Counted from the first letter of the stretch, positions 9,227-18,272 are shown. The stretch: 64,000 nucleotides of DNA from Oscillospiraceae bacterium (GCA_015066045.1 SVPD01000001.1:171277-235276), one strand, 5' to 3'. Notes: generated by a model not told the origin, from the sequence alone. Program-made: numbers and translations.

Positions 9227-9785
9227 GAAGCTTATTGCTACACTCGAAGCGGTGCTTTTTGCGACAGGGGAGCCCACTGAAATTTCGAAAATTTCGCAGG
9301 CTCTGAGTGTGGATGAAATTATTTTAGAAGAAGCGTTAAGCATTTTAATGGCGAGATATAACAGAGAGGACTCGGGCATCTGTCTTCTGAAGCTCGATGA
9401 TAAATATCAGCTTTGCTCTAAAACGGAGTTTGCCGACAGCATCAGAAAAATCATCGAGGCCAAAAAGAACACACCCTTGTCTCAGGCTGCCTTTGAGGTA
9501 CTGGCTATAGTTGCCTACAATCAGCCGGTTACCAAAGCGTTTATCGAGCAGATAAGAGGTGTCGATTGCTCTGCGGTAATTTCAAACCTCTGTCAGAAAT
9601 CTCTTATCGAGGAAAAGGGCAGACTTGATTTGCCCGGAAGACCTTTGATTTACGGTACGACACCCGAATTTCTCCGCTGCTTCTGCATTTCATCTCTCGA
9701 CGAGCTTCCGCCCTTGCCGAAAAGCGGCGAAGAAAATGAAGAAACAGTAAATAATGAAGAAAAGGATGAACAGATTTTAAATTAA
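9219..9785 (+). CDS. scpB: segregation and condensation protein B
   Basis: ScpB dimerises through two winged-helix domains and binds the ScpA kleisin in the SMC condensin. The start at ATG 9219 gives 188 residues beginning MDKKLIATLEAVLF, the conserved family opening; an upstream in-frame ATG at 9168 would only add a lysine- and arginine-rich stretch encoded inside scpA. Family motifs include LFATGEP, AFEVLAIVAYNQP and the GRPLIYGTTPEFL segment. It is coupled to scpA by overlap. Confidence 0.94.
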   Translation: MDKKLIATLEAVLFATGEPTEISKISQALSVDEIILEEALSILMARYNREDSGICLLKLDDKYQLCSKTEFADSIRKIIEAKKNTPLSQAAFEVLAIVAYNQPVTKAFIEQIRGVDCSAVISNLCQKSLIEEKGRLDLPGRPLIYGTTPEFLRCFCISSLDELPPLPKSGEENEETVNNEEKDEQILN

Positions 9786-9788
9786 CTG

Positions 9789-9817
9789 TTGACGAAATCT
9801 TATTTTTGAGGTAACAT
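9789..9817 (+). promoter_or_regulatory. possible sigma-A promoter before DUF2953 gene
   Basis: TTGACG at 9789-9794 and TAACAT at 9812-9817 are separated by 17 bases in the 62-base gap between scpB and the DUF2953 gene. The -35 box is good and the -10 box weak. It could start a gerW-dedicated transcript separate from the scpAB run. Confidence 0.4.
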
Positions 9818-9847
9818 ATATTATATAAATTTTGAAAGGGTGAGCTT

Positions 9848-10552
9848 GTGACAGGATTTCAGATTTTTTTATTGGTTCTGCTCGGAATAGTCCTATTCTT
9901 TGTCCTTGTTTTATCGGTGCCTGTCAGAGTTTCTTTAGCTTACGACGATAAAATACGGCTTTCGGTCAGATATCTGTTTATTAAGCTTAATATTTTACCT
10001 GCGGGGCCTAAAAAAGAAAAAAAGCCCGAAAAGCAGAAAAAGGAAAAGCCTGAAGAAAAGCCGAAGGAAGAGAAGCCACCAAAAGAAAAGAAGCCTAACC
10101 CCATTCTCGAAATGGTGAAAGCGAACGGCCATGACGGTATGATGACGGTTGTTTCAAATCTCGGCAAGGTTTTAGGCACATACGGCGGAAAGCTTTTCAA
10201 AAGCATCATTTTCGACAGATTGGAGCTGAACGTTACTGTCGGTACAGGCGATTCTGCCGCTACCGCCATAAAATACGGTCAGACCTGTCAGAAGGTTTTT
10301 CCCGTAATGGGATTCATTTGTTCAAACAATCTCGTACGTAAATACGACATAAATGTGGAGCCCGATTTTCTTGCTAACAGAACGGAAGGAAATTTTTACT
10401 GCGATATGAATATATGCTGCAGAAAAATTATCAACGCCACATTTGCTATGGTAGTAAGATTAATTTTCAAGGTAGTCATTAAATTTTTAACAGGCGCCAA
10501 GAAAAATAATAAAGAAAATGAAGAAATCAAAACACAAACAATGAAAGGATGA
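9848..10552 (+). CDS. DUF2953 domain-containing protein
   Basis: This 234-residue protein has one N-terminal membrane segment (about 5 to 22), a striking lysine-glutamate-proline linker at about 55 to 85, then a soluble DUF2953-like domain that includes the GTGDSAATAIKYG motif. GTG is used as the start with an AAAGGGTGA ribosome site. In clostridial and Bacillus genomes DUF2953 (YtfI) is the standing partner just upstream of gerW (YtfJ), as here, so a role in spore formation or germination is likely. The biochemical function is unknown. Confidence 0.82.
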   Translation: MTGFQIFLLVLLGIVLFFVLVLSVPVRVSLAYDDKIRLSVRYLFIKLNILPAGPKKEKKPEKQKKEKPEEKPKEEKPPKEKKPNPILEMVKANGHDGMMTVVSNLGKVLGTYGGKLFKSIIFDRLELNVTVGTGDSAATAIKYGQTCQKVFPVMGFICSNNLVRKYDINVEPDFLANRTEGNFYCDMNICCRKIINATFAMVVRLIFKVVIKFLTGAKKNNKENEEIKTQTMKG

Positions 10553-10558
10553 TATACA

Positions 10559-10951
10559 ATGGCAGAAAAATCAGCAGGTGCAATTCTCTCTTCAACGATT
10601 GAAAAAATCCGTGATCTGGTGGACACAAGCACTATTATCGGTGAAGCAATCTACGCTGAAGGCGGCACCACAATAATTCCTGTTTCAAAGGTTACATACG
10701 GCTTTGCTTCGGGCGGAGCTGACTTCCCCTCAAAGGGCAACAAGGAGCTTTTCGGAGGCGGAGGCGGTGCAGGTGTTACCATCACTCCCGTAGCATTCCT
10801 CGTAATCAGCTCAGGTGAAGTAACCCTTAAGCACATCACTGCTTATGACAATGCAGCTGAAAGAGTTGTTAATCTTGTTCCCGAAATGTTCGACAAGGTA
10901 ACAGGTCTTATGAACAAAGCAAAGAAAGATGCTCCCGAAGTAACCGAATAA
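10559..10951 (+). CDS. gerW: GerW family sporulation protein
   Basis: This 130-residue protein matches GerW (YtfJ), needed for normal spore germination in Bacillus. It opens with an amphipathic helix, then the conserved TIIPVSKVTYGFASGGADF region, a glycine-rich loop (GGGGGAG), and the VTITPVAFLVI strand. It lies 6 bases after the DUF2953 gene and is followed by a hairpin that may end the transcript. The family is widespread in spore formers but also occurs in some non-spore-formers. Confidence 0.93.
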   Translation: MAEKSAGAILSSTIEKIRDLVDTSTIIGEAIYAEGGTTIIPVSKVTYGFASGGADFPSKGNKELFGGGGGAGVTITPVAFLVISSGEVTLKHITAYDNAAERVVNLVPEMFDKVTGLMNKAKKDAPEVTE

Positions 10952-10983
10952 GCTCGGGAAGAAACTGTTATATTAATTTTAAT

Positions 10984-11027
10984 ACAACCGCCTGCATATA
11001 TTTCTATTGGCAGGTGGTTGCTTTGTT
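10984..11027 (+). terminator. hairpin after gerW overlapping the dacB start
   Basis: CAACCGCCTGC (10984-10994) pairs with GCAGGTGGTTG (11010-11020) over 11 base pairs with one G-U pair, followed by the short U-rich run CTTTGTT. The 3' arm includes the AGGTGG that should serve as ribosome site for dacB. It may act as a leaky terminator for gerW, as a translation block for dacB, or both. Confidence 0.6.
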
Positions 11028-12144
11028 AATTAAAAAAATTATTATCTTACCTATTATTTTTCTTTTTTCGTATTTATTCGCTGTTTTTACCCACGCTATC
11101 GACATAAGTGCATCCGCTGCGGTAGTAATTAACGCCGATACGAAAGAAATTATTTATGAAAAAAATGCTTTCGAAAAGCGTTCTATGGCGAGCACTACCA
11201 AGATTATGACGAGCGTTCTCGCTATCGAATCCGGCAGGATGAACGATTCGGTCGAGGTTACATCCTCGGCTCTGACGGAGGGCTCCTCCATCGGTCTTAA
11301 GGCTGGCTATGTGCTGACTCTCAGTGATATAGTCTACGGTATGCTGCTCGAGTCGGGTAACGATGCCGCCAATGTGTGCGCTCTGCATTTGGGCGGCAGT
11401 TTCGAAGAGTTCGCTTCTATGATGAACCGCAAAGCATCTGAGCTCGGTATGACAGAGACGAATTTCGTCACACCATCAGGTCTCGATGATGAAAAGCATT
11501 ATACTACTGCCTATGATATGGCGGTTTTGGGTGCCTACTGCATAAAAAATCCCGTCTTCCGTGAAATATGCTCTGATAAAAAACACAGTGTGACCTTTAC
11601 AGAGCCCGATATCACGGTCAGCTTTTCAAATCATAACAGATTGCTCGATAGCTGTGAGGGTGTTTTCGGTGTAAAAACGGGCTTTACGAAAAAAAGCGGC
11701 AGATGTCTGGTTTCCGCCTGCGAAAGAGACGGTGCAGAGCTTATTTGTGTCACGCTTAACGCTCCTGACGACTGGAATGACCATATTAAGCTTTATGATG
11801 CCTCATTTGCAGAGCTTAACAGATCGACTATGAAGCTCACCTCCTTATCTGAAGTAACCGTCTACGGCGGCATCGGCGATAAGGCTGAGATATACTGCGA
11901 CGAATATGTTCATCACTATAAAGAGGACGGAACGCTGACTCAGCAGATTATTTTGCCGGATATTATTTATGCACCCGTGAAAAAGGGTGAGATATTAGGT
12001 GAGGTGCGCTATTATTCCGACGAAGCTCTGGTCAATACAGGCTATATCTATTCAAAAAGTGACATTCCCTGTGCGGAGGAAACATATAAAAGCAAACGAA
12101 GCTTAGCAGAGCTTTTGACGGATTTTTTTAAAAGAAAGGACTGA
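11023..12144 (+). CDS. dacB: D-alanyl-D-alanine carboxypeptidase (low-molecular-weight PBP)
   Basis: This peptidoglycan DD-carboxypeptidase of family S11 removes the terminal D-alanine from stem peptides outside the membrane. A signal peptide covers about residues 1 to 27. Active-site motifs are STTK (Ser 57, Lys 60), SGN in LESGNDAAN, and KTG in VKTGFTKKSG; a C-terminal domain follows. The frame can begin at GTG 11014, but AGGTGG at 11012 fits TTG 11023 with 5-base spacing, so I chose TTG (373 residues). The location after scpAB and gerW suggests the DacB/DacF group tied to sporulation; the exact paralogue is uncertain. Confidence 0.88.
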   Translation: MLIKKIIILPIIFLFSYLFAVFTHAIDISASAAVVINADTKEIIYEKNAFEKRSMASTTKIMTSVLAIESGRMNDSVEVTSSALTEGSSIGLKAGYVLTLSDIVYGMLLESGNDAANVCALHLGGSFEEFASMMNRKASELGMTETNFVTPSGLDDEKHYTTAYDMAVLGAYCIKNPVFREICSDKKHSVTFTEPDITVSFSNHNRLLDSCEGVFGVKTGFTKKSGRCLVSACERDGAELICVTLNAPDDWNDHIKLYDASFAELNRSTMKLTSLSEVTVYGGIGDKAEIYCDEYVHHYKEDGTLTQQIILPDIIYAPVKKGEILGEVRYYSDEALVNTGYIYSKSDIPCAEETYKSKRSLAELLTDFFKRKD

Positions 12145-12149
12145 TAATT

Positions 12150-12893
12150 ATGACAGACGGTAAAGTCAGGCTCCAGAAATTTTTAGCTGAATGCGGTGTG
12201 GCTTCACGCAGAAAAAGTGAAGAGCTCATCGAGCAGGGTGCAGTTCGTGTAAACGGTCAGGTAGCCTTTATCGGTGACAAGATTAACCCTAAAAGCGATA
12301 CTGTCACTGTTAAGGGAAAAAAGGTTATCAAGCAGAAAAATCATACCTACATAATGCTTCATAAGCCGAGAGGCTTTATTACAACCATGAGTGATGAGCG
12401 TGACAGAAAGTGTGTGGCTGAGCTCATCAAGGATGTTCCGGGCAGAGTTTATCCCGTAGGAAGGCTCGACCGTGACAGTGAGGGAATGCTGCTTTGCACA
12501 AACGACGGTGAATTTGCAAACGCTATGACACACCCCAGAAAACACGTGCCTAAAACCTACAGGGTTACTGTCAGACCTACTATAACACAGGAGCAGATTA
12601 CAGAGCTTACCACGGGAATAGTAATCGATGACCGTATGACCGCTCCCGCTGAAATCCGTGTCGTTACCAGAGAAGAGGGCAGGGTGGTTCTCGAAATTAT
12701 TCTTTATGAGGGAAGAAACAGACAGATAAGAAAAATGTGTGAAGCGGTGGGACTCGAGGTGGCCCGACTTAAGAGAACTGCCGTAGGCTCAGTAAAATTA
12801 GGTATGCTTAAGCAGGGTGACTGGCGTGAGCTCACCGAGGATGAGGTGAGAAAGCTTATGCTCGCTGCAGGTATGGAAAGAAAGAAGAAATAA
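12150..12893 (+). CDS. rluB: 23S rRNA pseudouridine synthase (RluB/RsuA family)
   Basis: This enzyme isomerises one uridine in 23S rRNA to pseudouridine during ribosome assembly. The N-terminal S4 RNA-binding domain (MTDGKVRLQKFLAECGVASR onward) is followed by the catalytic domain with the family II motif YPVGRLDRDSEGML, whose Asp attacks the base, and the EGRNRQIRKM motif. At 247 residues it is close to bacterial RluB. It starts 6 bases after dacB. RsuA-type activity on 16S RNA cannot be excluded. Confidence 0.92.
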   Translation: MTDGKVRLQKFLAECGVASRRKSEELIEQGAVRVNGQVAFIGDKINPKSDTVTVKGKKVIKQKNHTYIMLHKPRGFITTMSDERDRKCVAELIKDVPGRVYPVGRLDRDSEGMLLCTNDGEFANAMTHPRKHVPKTYRVTVRPTITQEQITELTTGIVIDDRMTAPAEIRVVTREEGRVVLEIILYEGRNRQIRKMCEAVGLEVARLKRTAVGSVKLGMLKQGDWRELTEDEVRKLMLAAGMERKKK

Positions 12894-12895
12894 TT

Positions 12896-13222
12896 ATGAT
12901 ATTTTTTAAACCGGAAAATCTTACTGAAAATGTTTCAAAATTTACTGCCATAGAAAATGATGATGTGTGCGGATACTGCCTTATGAGGGTTAAAAATAAT
13001 ATGGCTGAGGTTTACGAGCTTCAGTACGATGAGGACAAGCCGTACTTGGTTGAAGGGCTTTTACGTACCGCCTTCAATGCCGCATCTCTTAAAAACATTT
13101 ATATGGGAAAATGCAGCTGCGAAGGCATCGTAGCTTATCTTGATAAAATGAATTTCGAAAAAACAGTAGACGGCTATATCAATGACATTCCCTCGATTCT
13201 GACGGGCTCCTGCTGCAAATAA
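12896..13222 (+). CDS. small hypothetical protein, possibly a reduced GNAT-like fold
   Basis: This 108-residue protein is not a family I can name. It follows rluB by 2 bases and precedes a strong promoter, so it closes the upstream operon. The order of predicted elements (a GYCLMRV strand, an AEVYELQYD strand, a helix at YLVEGLLRTAFNAA, a short strand and a helix ending YLDKMNFEK) resembles the core of a GNAT acetyltransferase, but the acetyl-CoA loop (R/QxxGxG/A) is replaced by DKPYLVE. It ends in SCCK. The fold assignment is inference; the coding call is supported by spacing and codon use like its neighbours. Confidence 0.65.
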   Translation: MIFFKPENLTENVSKFTAIENDDVCGYCLMRVKNNMAEVYELQYDEDKPYLVEGLLRTAFNAASLKNIYMGKCSCEGIVAYLDKMNFEKTVDGYINDIPSILTGSCCK

Positions 13223-13239
13223 AAAATACTTGAATTTAT

Positions 13240-13268
13240 TTGACAAAACGCCTGAAACAATATATAAT
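13240..13268 (+). promoter_or_regulatory. consensus sigma-A promoter for yicC operon
   Basis: TTGACA at 13240-13245 and TATAAT at 13263-13268 are separated by exactly 17 bases, a perfect match to the housekeeping consensus. It lies about 50 bases before the yicC start and probably drives the long yicC-remA-gmk-rpoZ-priA series. Confidence 0.88.
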
Positions 13269-13317
13269 TATAAGGATATATCAATACTATTTTTCGTTCA
13301 TTACGGAGGAAATTTAT

Positions 13318-14196
13318 ATGATTAAAAGCATGACAGGCTTCGGCCGTGCTCAGGAAACCGTGGACGGTATGAGCATAACTGTCGAAATGAAAAGCGTCAA
13401 TCACAGATATTTTGATTTTTCGGCCAGAGTTCCCCGCATTTACGGCTTTCTGGAGGAAAAGCTGAAATCCTATATTCAGTCAAATGTCTCCAGAGGAAAG
13501 CTCGAATGCTATGTGCAGATAGAGGCTCTGGAAACGGAAGACTGTGTAGTTTCGGTAAACCATTCGCTCGCTTCGGGGTACATCGATGCACTTAAGGAGC
13601 TGGCTGAAAGATATTCTCTGACTCAGGACATTACCGTGACCTCTGTAGCTAAATATCACGACATTTTCTCTGTGCATAAAACCGAAGCAGATGAAGAAAG
13701 AATCTGGAATGCAGTTAAATCAGTAACCGATAAGGCTCTTGCCTCCTTCGTTTCGATGAGAGAAAGAGAAGGCGAAAAGCTTAAGGATGATATTCTTTCC
13801 CGCTGCGATATCATACTCGAAAACGTAAAATTTATCGAGGAACGCTCGCCTCAGACTGTAGCCGAATACAATGCCAAGCTTTTAGAAAGAATGAGAAACG
13901 TACTCGGAGATGTTCAGGTAGACGAGCAGAGGCTTCTTACCGAGGCAGCTATTTATGCCGATAAAGTCGCAGTAGCCGAAGAAACTGTGAGACTCAGAAG
14001 CCACATCGAACAGATGCATGAGTTTATGAACAGTGAAATAGCTATCGGCCGTAAAACTGATTTCCTCATTCAGGAGTTTAACCGTGAAGCAAACACCATC
14101 GGTTCAAAGGCTCAGGATGTTGAAATAGCCAGAAAGGTCATTGACATCAAGGCTGAAATAGAAAAAATACGTGAACAGGTACAGAATATAGAATAA
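13318..14196 (+). CDS. yicC: YicC/YloC family endoribonuclease-like protein
   Basis: This 292-residue YicC/YloC protein opens with the family signature MIKSMTGFGRA and contains the MKSVNHRYFD and HIEQMHEF segments; the C-terminal domain (DUF1732) has the GRKTDFLIQEFNREANTI motif. Members have been linked to RNA cleavage and stationary-phase survival. The start at 13318 follows a GGAGGAAA ribosome site; a longer in-frame ATG at 13240 lies within the promoter and is rejected. The yicC-remA-gmk-rpoZ-priA order equals that of Bacillus and Clostridium. Confidence 0.94.
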   Translation: MIKSMTGFGRAQETVDGMSITVEMKSVNHRYFDFSARVPRIYGFLEEKLKSYIQSNVSRGKLECYVQIEALETEDCVVSVNHSLASGYIDALKELAERYSLTQDITVTSVAKYHDIFSVHKTEADEERIWNAVKSVTDKALASFVSMREREGEKLKDDILSRCDIILENVKFIEERSPQTVAEYNAKLLERMRNVLGDVQVDEQRLLTEAAIYADKVAVAEETVRLRSHIEQMHEFMNSEIAIGRKTDFLIQEFNREANTIGSKAQDVEIARKVIDIKAEIEKIREQVQNIE

Positions 14197-14208
14197 TCGG
14201 TGAAAGCT

Positions 14209-14481
14209 ATGAAGTTGATTAATATTGGTTTCGGAAATATGATTAACGCCCAGAGACTGGTGGCCATAGTAAGCCCCGACTCTGCGCCCATAAAGAGAAT
14301 AATACAGGAATGCAAAGAACGTGGAACCCTTATCGATGCTACTCAGGGCAGAAGAACGAGAGCAGTTATCATAATGGACAGTGACCATGTTATTCTCACA
14401 TATCTCCAGTGTGAAACGGTAGCCAACCGTCTCGATTCTGACCAGGATGAAATTTGTGAGGAGGAAGGCAGCTATGAATGA
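14209..14481 (+). CDS. remA: RemA-like DNA-binding regulator (DUF370)
   Basis: RemA is a small DNA-binding protein that in Bacillus activates matrix and osmoprotection genes. The 90-residue product begins with the conserved [10 protein letters not shown], continues with the [13 protein letters not shown] region and the [15 protein letters not shown] motif, which forms the arginine-rich DNA contact. An in-frame GTG at 14200 adds three residues that the family lacks, so ATG 14209 is used. It overlaps gmk by 8 bases. In this lineage its target genes are unknown. Confidence 0.92.
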   Translation: MKLINIGFGNMINAQRLVAIVSPDSAPIKRIIQECKERGTLIDATQGRRTRAVIIMDSDHVILTYLQCETVANRLDSDQDEICEEEGSYE

Positions 14482-15085
14482 GGGCTTGCTTATAGTGGTC
14501 TCTGCACCTTCGGGCTGCGGTAAAGACACTGTCATCGCCAAGGTAATGGAAAAAATGAAAGGGGATGCATTTCTCTCTGTTTCCATGACGACACGTAAAA
14601 TGCGTGAGGGTGAAACAGACGGTGTGAATTATTATTTCATTACTACCGAAGAATTTAAAGAAAACATCAGAAACGGTGAAATGCTCGAATATACCTGCTA
14701 CGGTGAAAATTTTTACGGAACACCTATAGCACCGGTCAAAAAGCTTCTATCAGAGGGTAAAACAGTCTTTCTGATCATAGAAGTGGAGGGGGGAGAGAAC
14801 GTAAAAAAGGTTTTCCCCGATGCAAAAAAGATTTTTATTGTTCCTCCTACTCTTGAGGTACTCGAAAAGCGTTTGAGAGGTCGTGCCACGGACAGTGACG
14901 AAGCTATCAAGGCCAGAATGCGAATCGCAGAAATCGAGCTGCAGAGAGCGGCTGAATATGATTACATCGTAGAAAACGATGTTTTAGAGGATGCAGTGAA
15001 CGATGTTATGTCAATAATAAGAGCTGAGCAGCTCAGAATAAATAAAATGCAAAATAAGTTAAGAGAGGTAATAAAAAATGCTTAA
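14474..15085 (+). CDS. gmk: guanylate kinase
   Basis: Guanylate kinase phosphorylates GMP to GDP with ATP in purine salvage and supply. The 203-residue protein has the P-loop [10 protein letters not shown] (about 10 to 19), the GMP-binding [19 protein letters not shown] region, and the lid with [11 protein letters not shown]. The start at 14474 follows a GGAGGAAGG site inside the end of remA; the upstream in-frame ATG at 14447 is unlikely. It overlaps rpoZ by 8 bases. Confidence 0.95.
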   Translation: MNEGLLIVVSAPSGCGKDTVIAKVMEKMKGDAFLSVSMTTRKMREGETDGVNYYFITTEEFKENIRNGEMLEYTCYGENFYGTPIAPVKKLLSEGKTVFLIIEVEGGENVKKVFPDAKKIFIVPPTLEVLEKRLRGRATDSDEAIKARMRIAEIELQRAAEYDYIVENDVLEDAVNDVMSIIRAEQLRINKMQNKLREVIKNA

Positions 15086-15287
15086 TCCCGATTTAAGAAA
15101 CTTACTTAAGGACAATACCAGCCGTTATTCGGTGGTAACCGCCGTAGCAAAAAGAGCCAGAGAGATTTCCGAAACTCCCGAGCTCAACGAAAAATGCGGA
15201 ACAGAAAAGCCTGTTTCATTTGCTCTCGATGAGTTCCTCAGCGGAAAGCTCGAAATCTGTGAGCCCGAAGAAATCAGAAACATCTGA
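15078..15287 (+). CDS. rpoZ: RNA polymerase omega subunit
   Basis: Omega helps assemble RNA polymerase by holding the beta-prime subunit. The 69-residue product begins [10 protein letters not shown] and has the conserved NTSRYSVVTAVAKRAREI helix that contacts beta-prime, followed by KPVSFALDEFLSGK. A GAGAGGTAAT site precedes it within gmk. The gmk-rpoZ-priA order is highly conserved in Bacillota. Confidence 0.94.
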   Translation: MLNPDLRNLLKDNTSRYSVVTAVAKRAREISETPELNEKCGTEKPVSFALDEFLSGKLEICEPEEIRNI

Positions 15288-15305
15288 AAAAGGAAGTGAA
15301 ATGAT

Positions 15306-17762
15306 ATGAAACAGTTTCTTGCATGTGTTGCCGTAGAAAATGTTGCATATCATTTTGACATTCTTTACGGTTATACGGTGCCGGAGGAGCTGAATGGACT
15401 TATATGCGAAGGTACACGTGTCCTCGTTCCCTTCGGTAAGGGTAAAAACGTAAAGAGGCAGGGTGTGGTCTTTTCCTTCGAGGAAGCAGAAAGCGGGAAA
15501 AGCTATAAAAGCATTCTTTCTGTTCTGGATGATACGGAGATTATCACGAAAGAGATGATAGATATAGCTTCGTTTCTTAAGGAAAGAACCTTCTGCACTT
15601 ATTTCGAGGGAATAAAGGTGCAGATTCCCTCCGGACTTAACTTTAAAACCTCAGTAAAATATTTCGCACTGTACCGTGAGCCGGTGCCGATGCTTTCCGA
15701 CGACGAAAGACAAGTATATGAATATATGCTTTCCTTTGACGGCTTCCTTTCGAAAAAAGAGGTATATACGGCACTCGGGTATTCAGCCGACTGTGATATT
15801 ATCGAGAGACTTGCGGCCAAAAAGCTTCTGACAAAGGACTATAATGCCGTAAGAAACTCGAAGGATGCAACCGTGAGAAGTGTAAGACTCACATACGATG
15901 CAGAGGAAATTTACGTTAGCAATCCTAAGCTTACTCCTAAGCAGAAAAGCGTCATCGGCGTTCTGAATGATGTCGGCTCAGCTACTGTCAAGGAATTATG
16001 CTATTTTACGGGCGTAACCTCGTCGGTTGTCTTCAATCTCGAAAAAAAGGGCATCGTGGAGATTTTCGATGTTGAAATTTTCCGTATTCCCGAGTCGGAC
16101 ATCACAGACGGCAAATCAAAAGAAAAAATTATTCTCACCGACAAGCAGAGGTCAGCTTATGACAGAATCTGCTCCCGATATTCCACGGGAGGCGGAGTTA
16201 GTCTTCTTTACGGCATAACCGGCAGCGGAAAGACTTCTGTCTTTATTTCTCTTATCGACAGAGTTATTTCTGACGGAAGACAGGTTATCGTTATGGTTCC
16301 CGAGATTTCGCTCACTCCTCAGATGATGGCTTTGTTTAAAGGCAGATACGGCTCTGATGTGGCTATCTTTCACAGTGCGCTTTCCGTAGGAGAAAGAAGA
16401 GACGAATATAAGAGAGTAAAAAACGGTATGGTTAAAATAGCCATCGGCACCAGATCGGCCGTTTTTGCCCCCTTTGATAATTTAGGACTGATTGTAATAG
16501 ACGAGGAGCAGGAGCACACCTATAAATCGGAGGCTTCGCCCCGCTATCATACCACCGATGTGGCGAAATTCCGTGCGGCAAATCACAAGGCTTTACTTTT
16601 ACTTTCTTCTGCAACACCCTCGCTCGAATCTTACTCTAATGCTTTGAGAGGCAGCTACAGTCTGAATGTTCTCGATGAAAGATACGGAGATGCAGTGCTT
16701 CCCGAGGTTGAAATAGTTGATATGAAGCTTGAGCGGCAGAGGGGAAATATGTACTCTGTAAGCTCGAGACTTCTTGAGCTGATGGAAAACAACTTAAAAA
16801 ACGGCAAACAGACCATACTTCTCATTAACAGAAGAGGGTATAACACCTTTGCTGCCTGCGACAGCTGCTCTACCGTAGTAACCTGTCCCTATTGCAGCAT
16901 ATCTATGACATACCACAGTGCCAACGGGCGCCTTATGTGTCATTACTGCGGATATTCTATGCCGTTTACAAAGGTCTGCCCCGAATGCGGAAAGGACAAC
17001 GTAAGATATGCAGGCTTCGGTACACAAAGGATAGAAGAGGAGCTTTCAGAGCTTTTGCCCGATGCCAGAGTGCTTCGTATGGACACTGATTCTGCCGGGA
17101 CAAGACTCAGCTTTGAGCAGCGGCTTTCAGATTTCGGAAGCGGTAAATATGATATTATGCTCGGCACCCAGATGGTTGCAAAGGGGCTTAATTTTGAGAA
17201 TGTTACGCTGGTAGGTGTAATCAATGCAGACCAGCAGCTTAACAATGACGATTTCCGCAGTCAGGAGCGTACCTTTGATCTGCTTACGCAGGTCGTCGGC
17301 AGGGCAGGAAGAGGTAAAAGCAAGGGCTTTGCCCTCATACAGACCGCCGCTCCGCAGAACCACGTAATCAGAATGGCACAAAGGCAGGATTATCCGGATT
17401 TTTTCAATACTGAAATCAGCATCAGAAAAGCTATGGTATATCCGCCTTACTGTGATATCTGTTCGGTTATGTTTGTCAGCTCAGATGAGGTAAAATCCCT
17501 TAACTGCGCCAAAGCCTTTCTCGAGGCACTGAAAAAAATTATCAGCGAAAAATATAACGATGTAAAAATAATAGTTCTCGGGCCTATGCCGCCCAGAATT
17601 TCAAAAATAAGTAATAAATTCCGTTACAGAATTATAATCAAATGTAAAAACAACCGCAGATTCAGAGAAATGATGAAGGAGCTTATTATTGCCTTCGGAA
17701 AAAATTCATTATATAGCTCTGTGTCTGTAGTTACAGACATAAATCCTGAAAATCTCTGTTAA
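15306..17762 (+). CDS. priA: primosomal replication restart helicase PriA
   Basis: PriA recognises stalled forks and reloads the replisome. The 818-residue protein has the N-terminal 3'-end-binding domain, a winged helix, then helicase motifs: Walker A in GITGSGKTSVF, the DEEQ box at VIDEEQEHTYKSE, and motif VI as VVGRAGRGKSKG. Eight cysteines for two zinc sites lie at about 520 to 560 (CDSCSTVVTCPYC, CHYCGYS, CPECG). The short ATG at 15301 gives a two-codon frame, so ATG 15306 is the start. It follows rpoZ by 18 bases. Confidence 0.96.
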   Translation: MKQFLACVAVENVAYHFDILYGYTVPEELNGLICEGTRVLVPFGKGKNVKRQGVVFSFEEAESGKSYKSILSVLDDTEIITKEMIDIASFLKERTFCTYFEGIKVQIPSGLNFKTSVKYFALYREPVPMLSDDERQVYEYMLSFDGFLSKKEVYTALGYSADCDIIERLAAKKLLTKDYNAVRNSKDATVRSVRLTYDAEEIYVSNPKLTPKQKSVIGVLNDVGSATVKELCYFTGVTSSVVFNLEKKGIVEIFDVEIFRIPESDITDGKSKEKIILTDKQRSAYDRICSRYSTGGGVSLLYGITGSGKTSVFISLIDRVISDGRQVIVMVPEISLTPQMMALFKGRYGSDVAIFHSALSVGERRDEYKRVKNGMVKIAIGTRSAVFAPFDNLGLIVIDEEQEHTYKSEASPRYHTTDVAKFRAANHKALLLLSSATPSLESYSNALRGSYSLNVLDERYGDAVLPEVEIVDMKLERQRGNMYSVSSRLLELMENNLKNGKQTILLINRRGYNTFAACDSCSTVVTCPYCSISMTYHSANGRLMCHYCGYSMPFTKVCPECGKDNVRYAGFGTQRIEEELSELLPDARVLRMDTDSAGTRLSFEQRLSDFGSGKYDIMLGTQMVAKGLNFENVTLVGVINADQQLNNDDFRSQERTFDLLTQVVGRAGRGKSKGFALIQTAAPQNHVIRMAQRQDYPDFFNTEISIRKAMVYPPYCDICSVMFVSSDEVKSLNCAKAFLEALKKIISEKYNDVKIIVLGPMPPRISKISNKFRYRIIIKCKNNRRFREMMKELIIAFGKNSLYSSVSVVTDINPENLC

Positions 17763-17776
17763 GTGAGGTAATAAAT

Positions 17777-18253
17777 ATGGCTATAAGAAAGATAGTAACA
17801 GTGGGTGATCCCGTTCTCAGAAAAACGAGCAGACCTGTCGTAAATTTTAATGAGCGACTTTGGGCGCTTCTGGATGATATGAAGGAAACTATGTATAAGG
17901 CAGAGGGCGTCGGCCTCGCTGCAGTACAGGTCGGAGTGCTCAGAAGAGTTGTTGTGGTCGATGTAGGCGACGGCTTTCTCGAGCTTATTAATCCCGAAAT
18001 CGTAGAAACCTCGGGTGAATATGAGGATATAGAGGGATGTCTTTCCGTTCCGGGACAGAACGGTATGGTAAAAAGACCTGAATACTGTAAAATCAGAGCT
18101 CAGAACCGAAAAGGGGTTTGGCGCTTTTATGAGGGTGAAGGTCTTAAGGCGAGATGCTTCTGCCACGAAATAGACCACCTCGACGGTGTGTTATACACAG
18201 ATAAGCAAACCCGTGAGCTCTCAGCGGAAGAAATCAGAAGAATGAGAGAATAA
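17777..18253 (+). CDS. def: peptide deformylase
   Basis: Peptide deformylase removes the formyl group from new proteins. All three motifs of this 158-residue metalloenzyme are present: motif 1 GVGLAAVQVG, motif 2 EGCLSVPG with the metal Cys, and motif 3 HEIDHLDG with two metal His and the catalytic Glu. Motif 1 has Val where most homologues have Pro; the position is variable in the family consensus. It pairs with fmt, 19 bases downstream, which adds the formyl group. Confidence 0.96.
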   Translation: MAIRKIVTVGDPVLRKTSRPVVNFNERLWALLDDMKETMYKAEGVGLAAVQVGVLRRVVVVDVGDGFLELINPEIVETSGEYEDIEGCLSVPGQNGMVKRPEYCKIRAQNRKGVWRFYEGEGLKARCFCHEIDHLDGVLYTDKQTRELSAEEIRRMRE

Positions 18254-18272
18254 AGCTGAAAGGATTGATAAT

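Noticed and set aside
17926..17930. Pro-to-Val change in peptide deformylase motif 1 as a defect
   Set aside because: The position is variable in the general motif; all metal and catalytic residues are intact.
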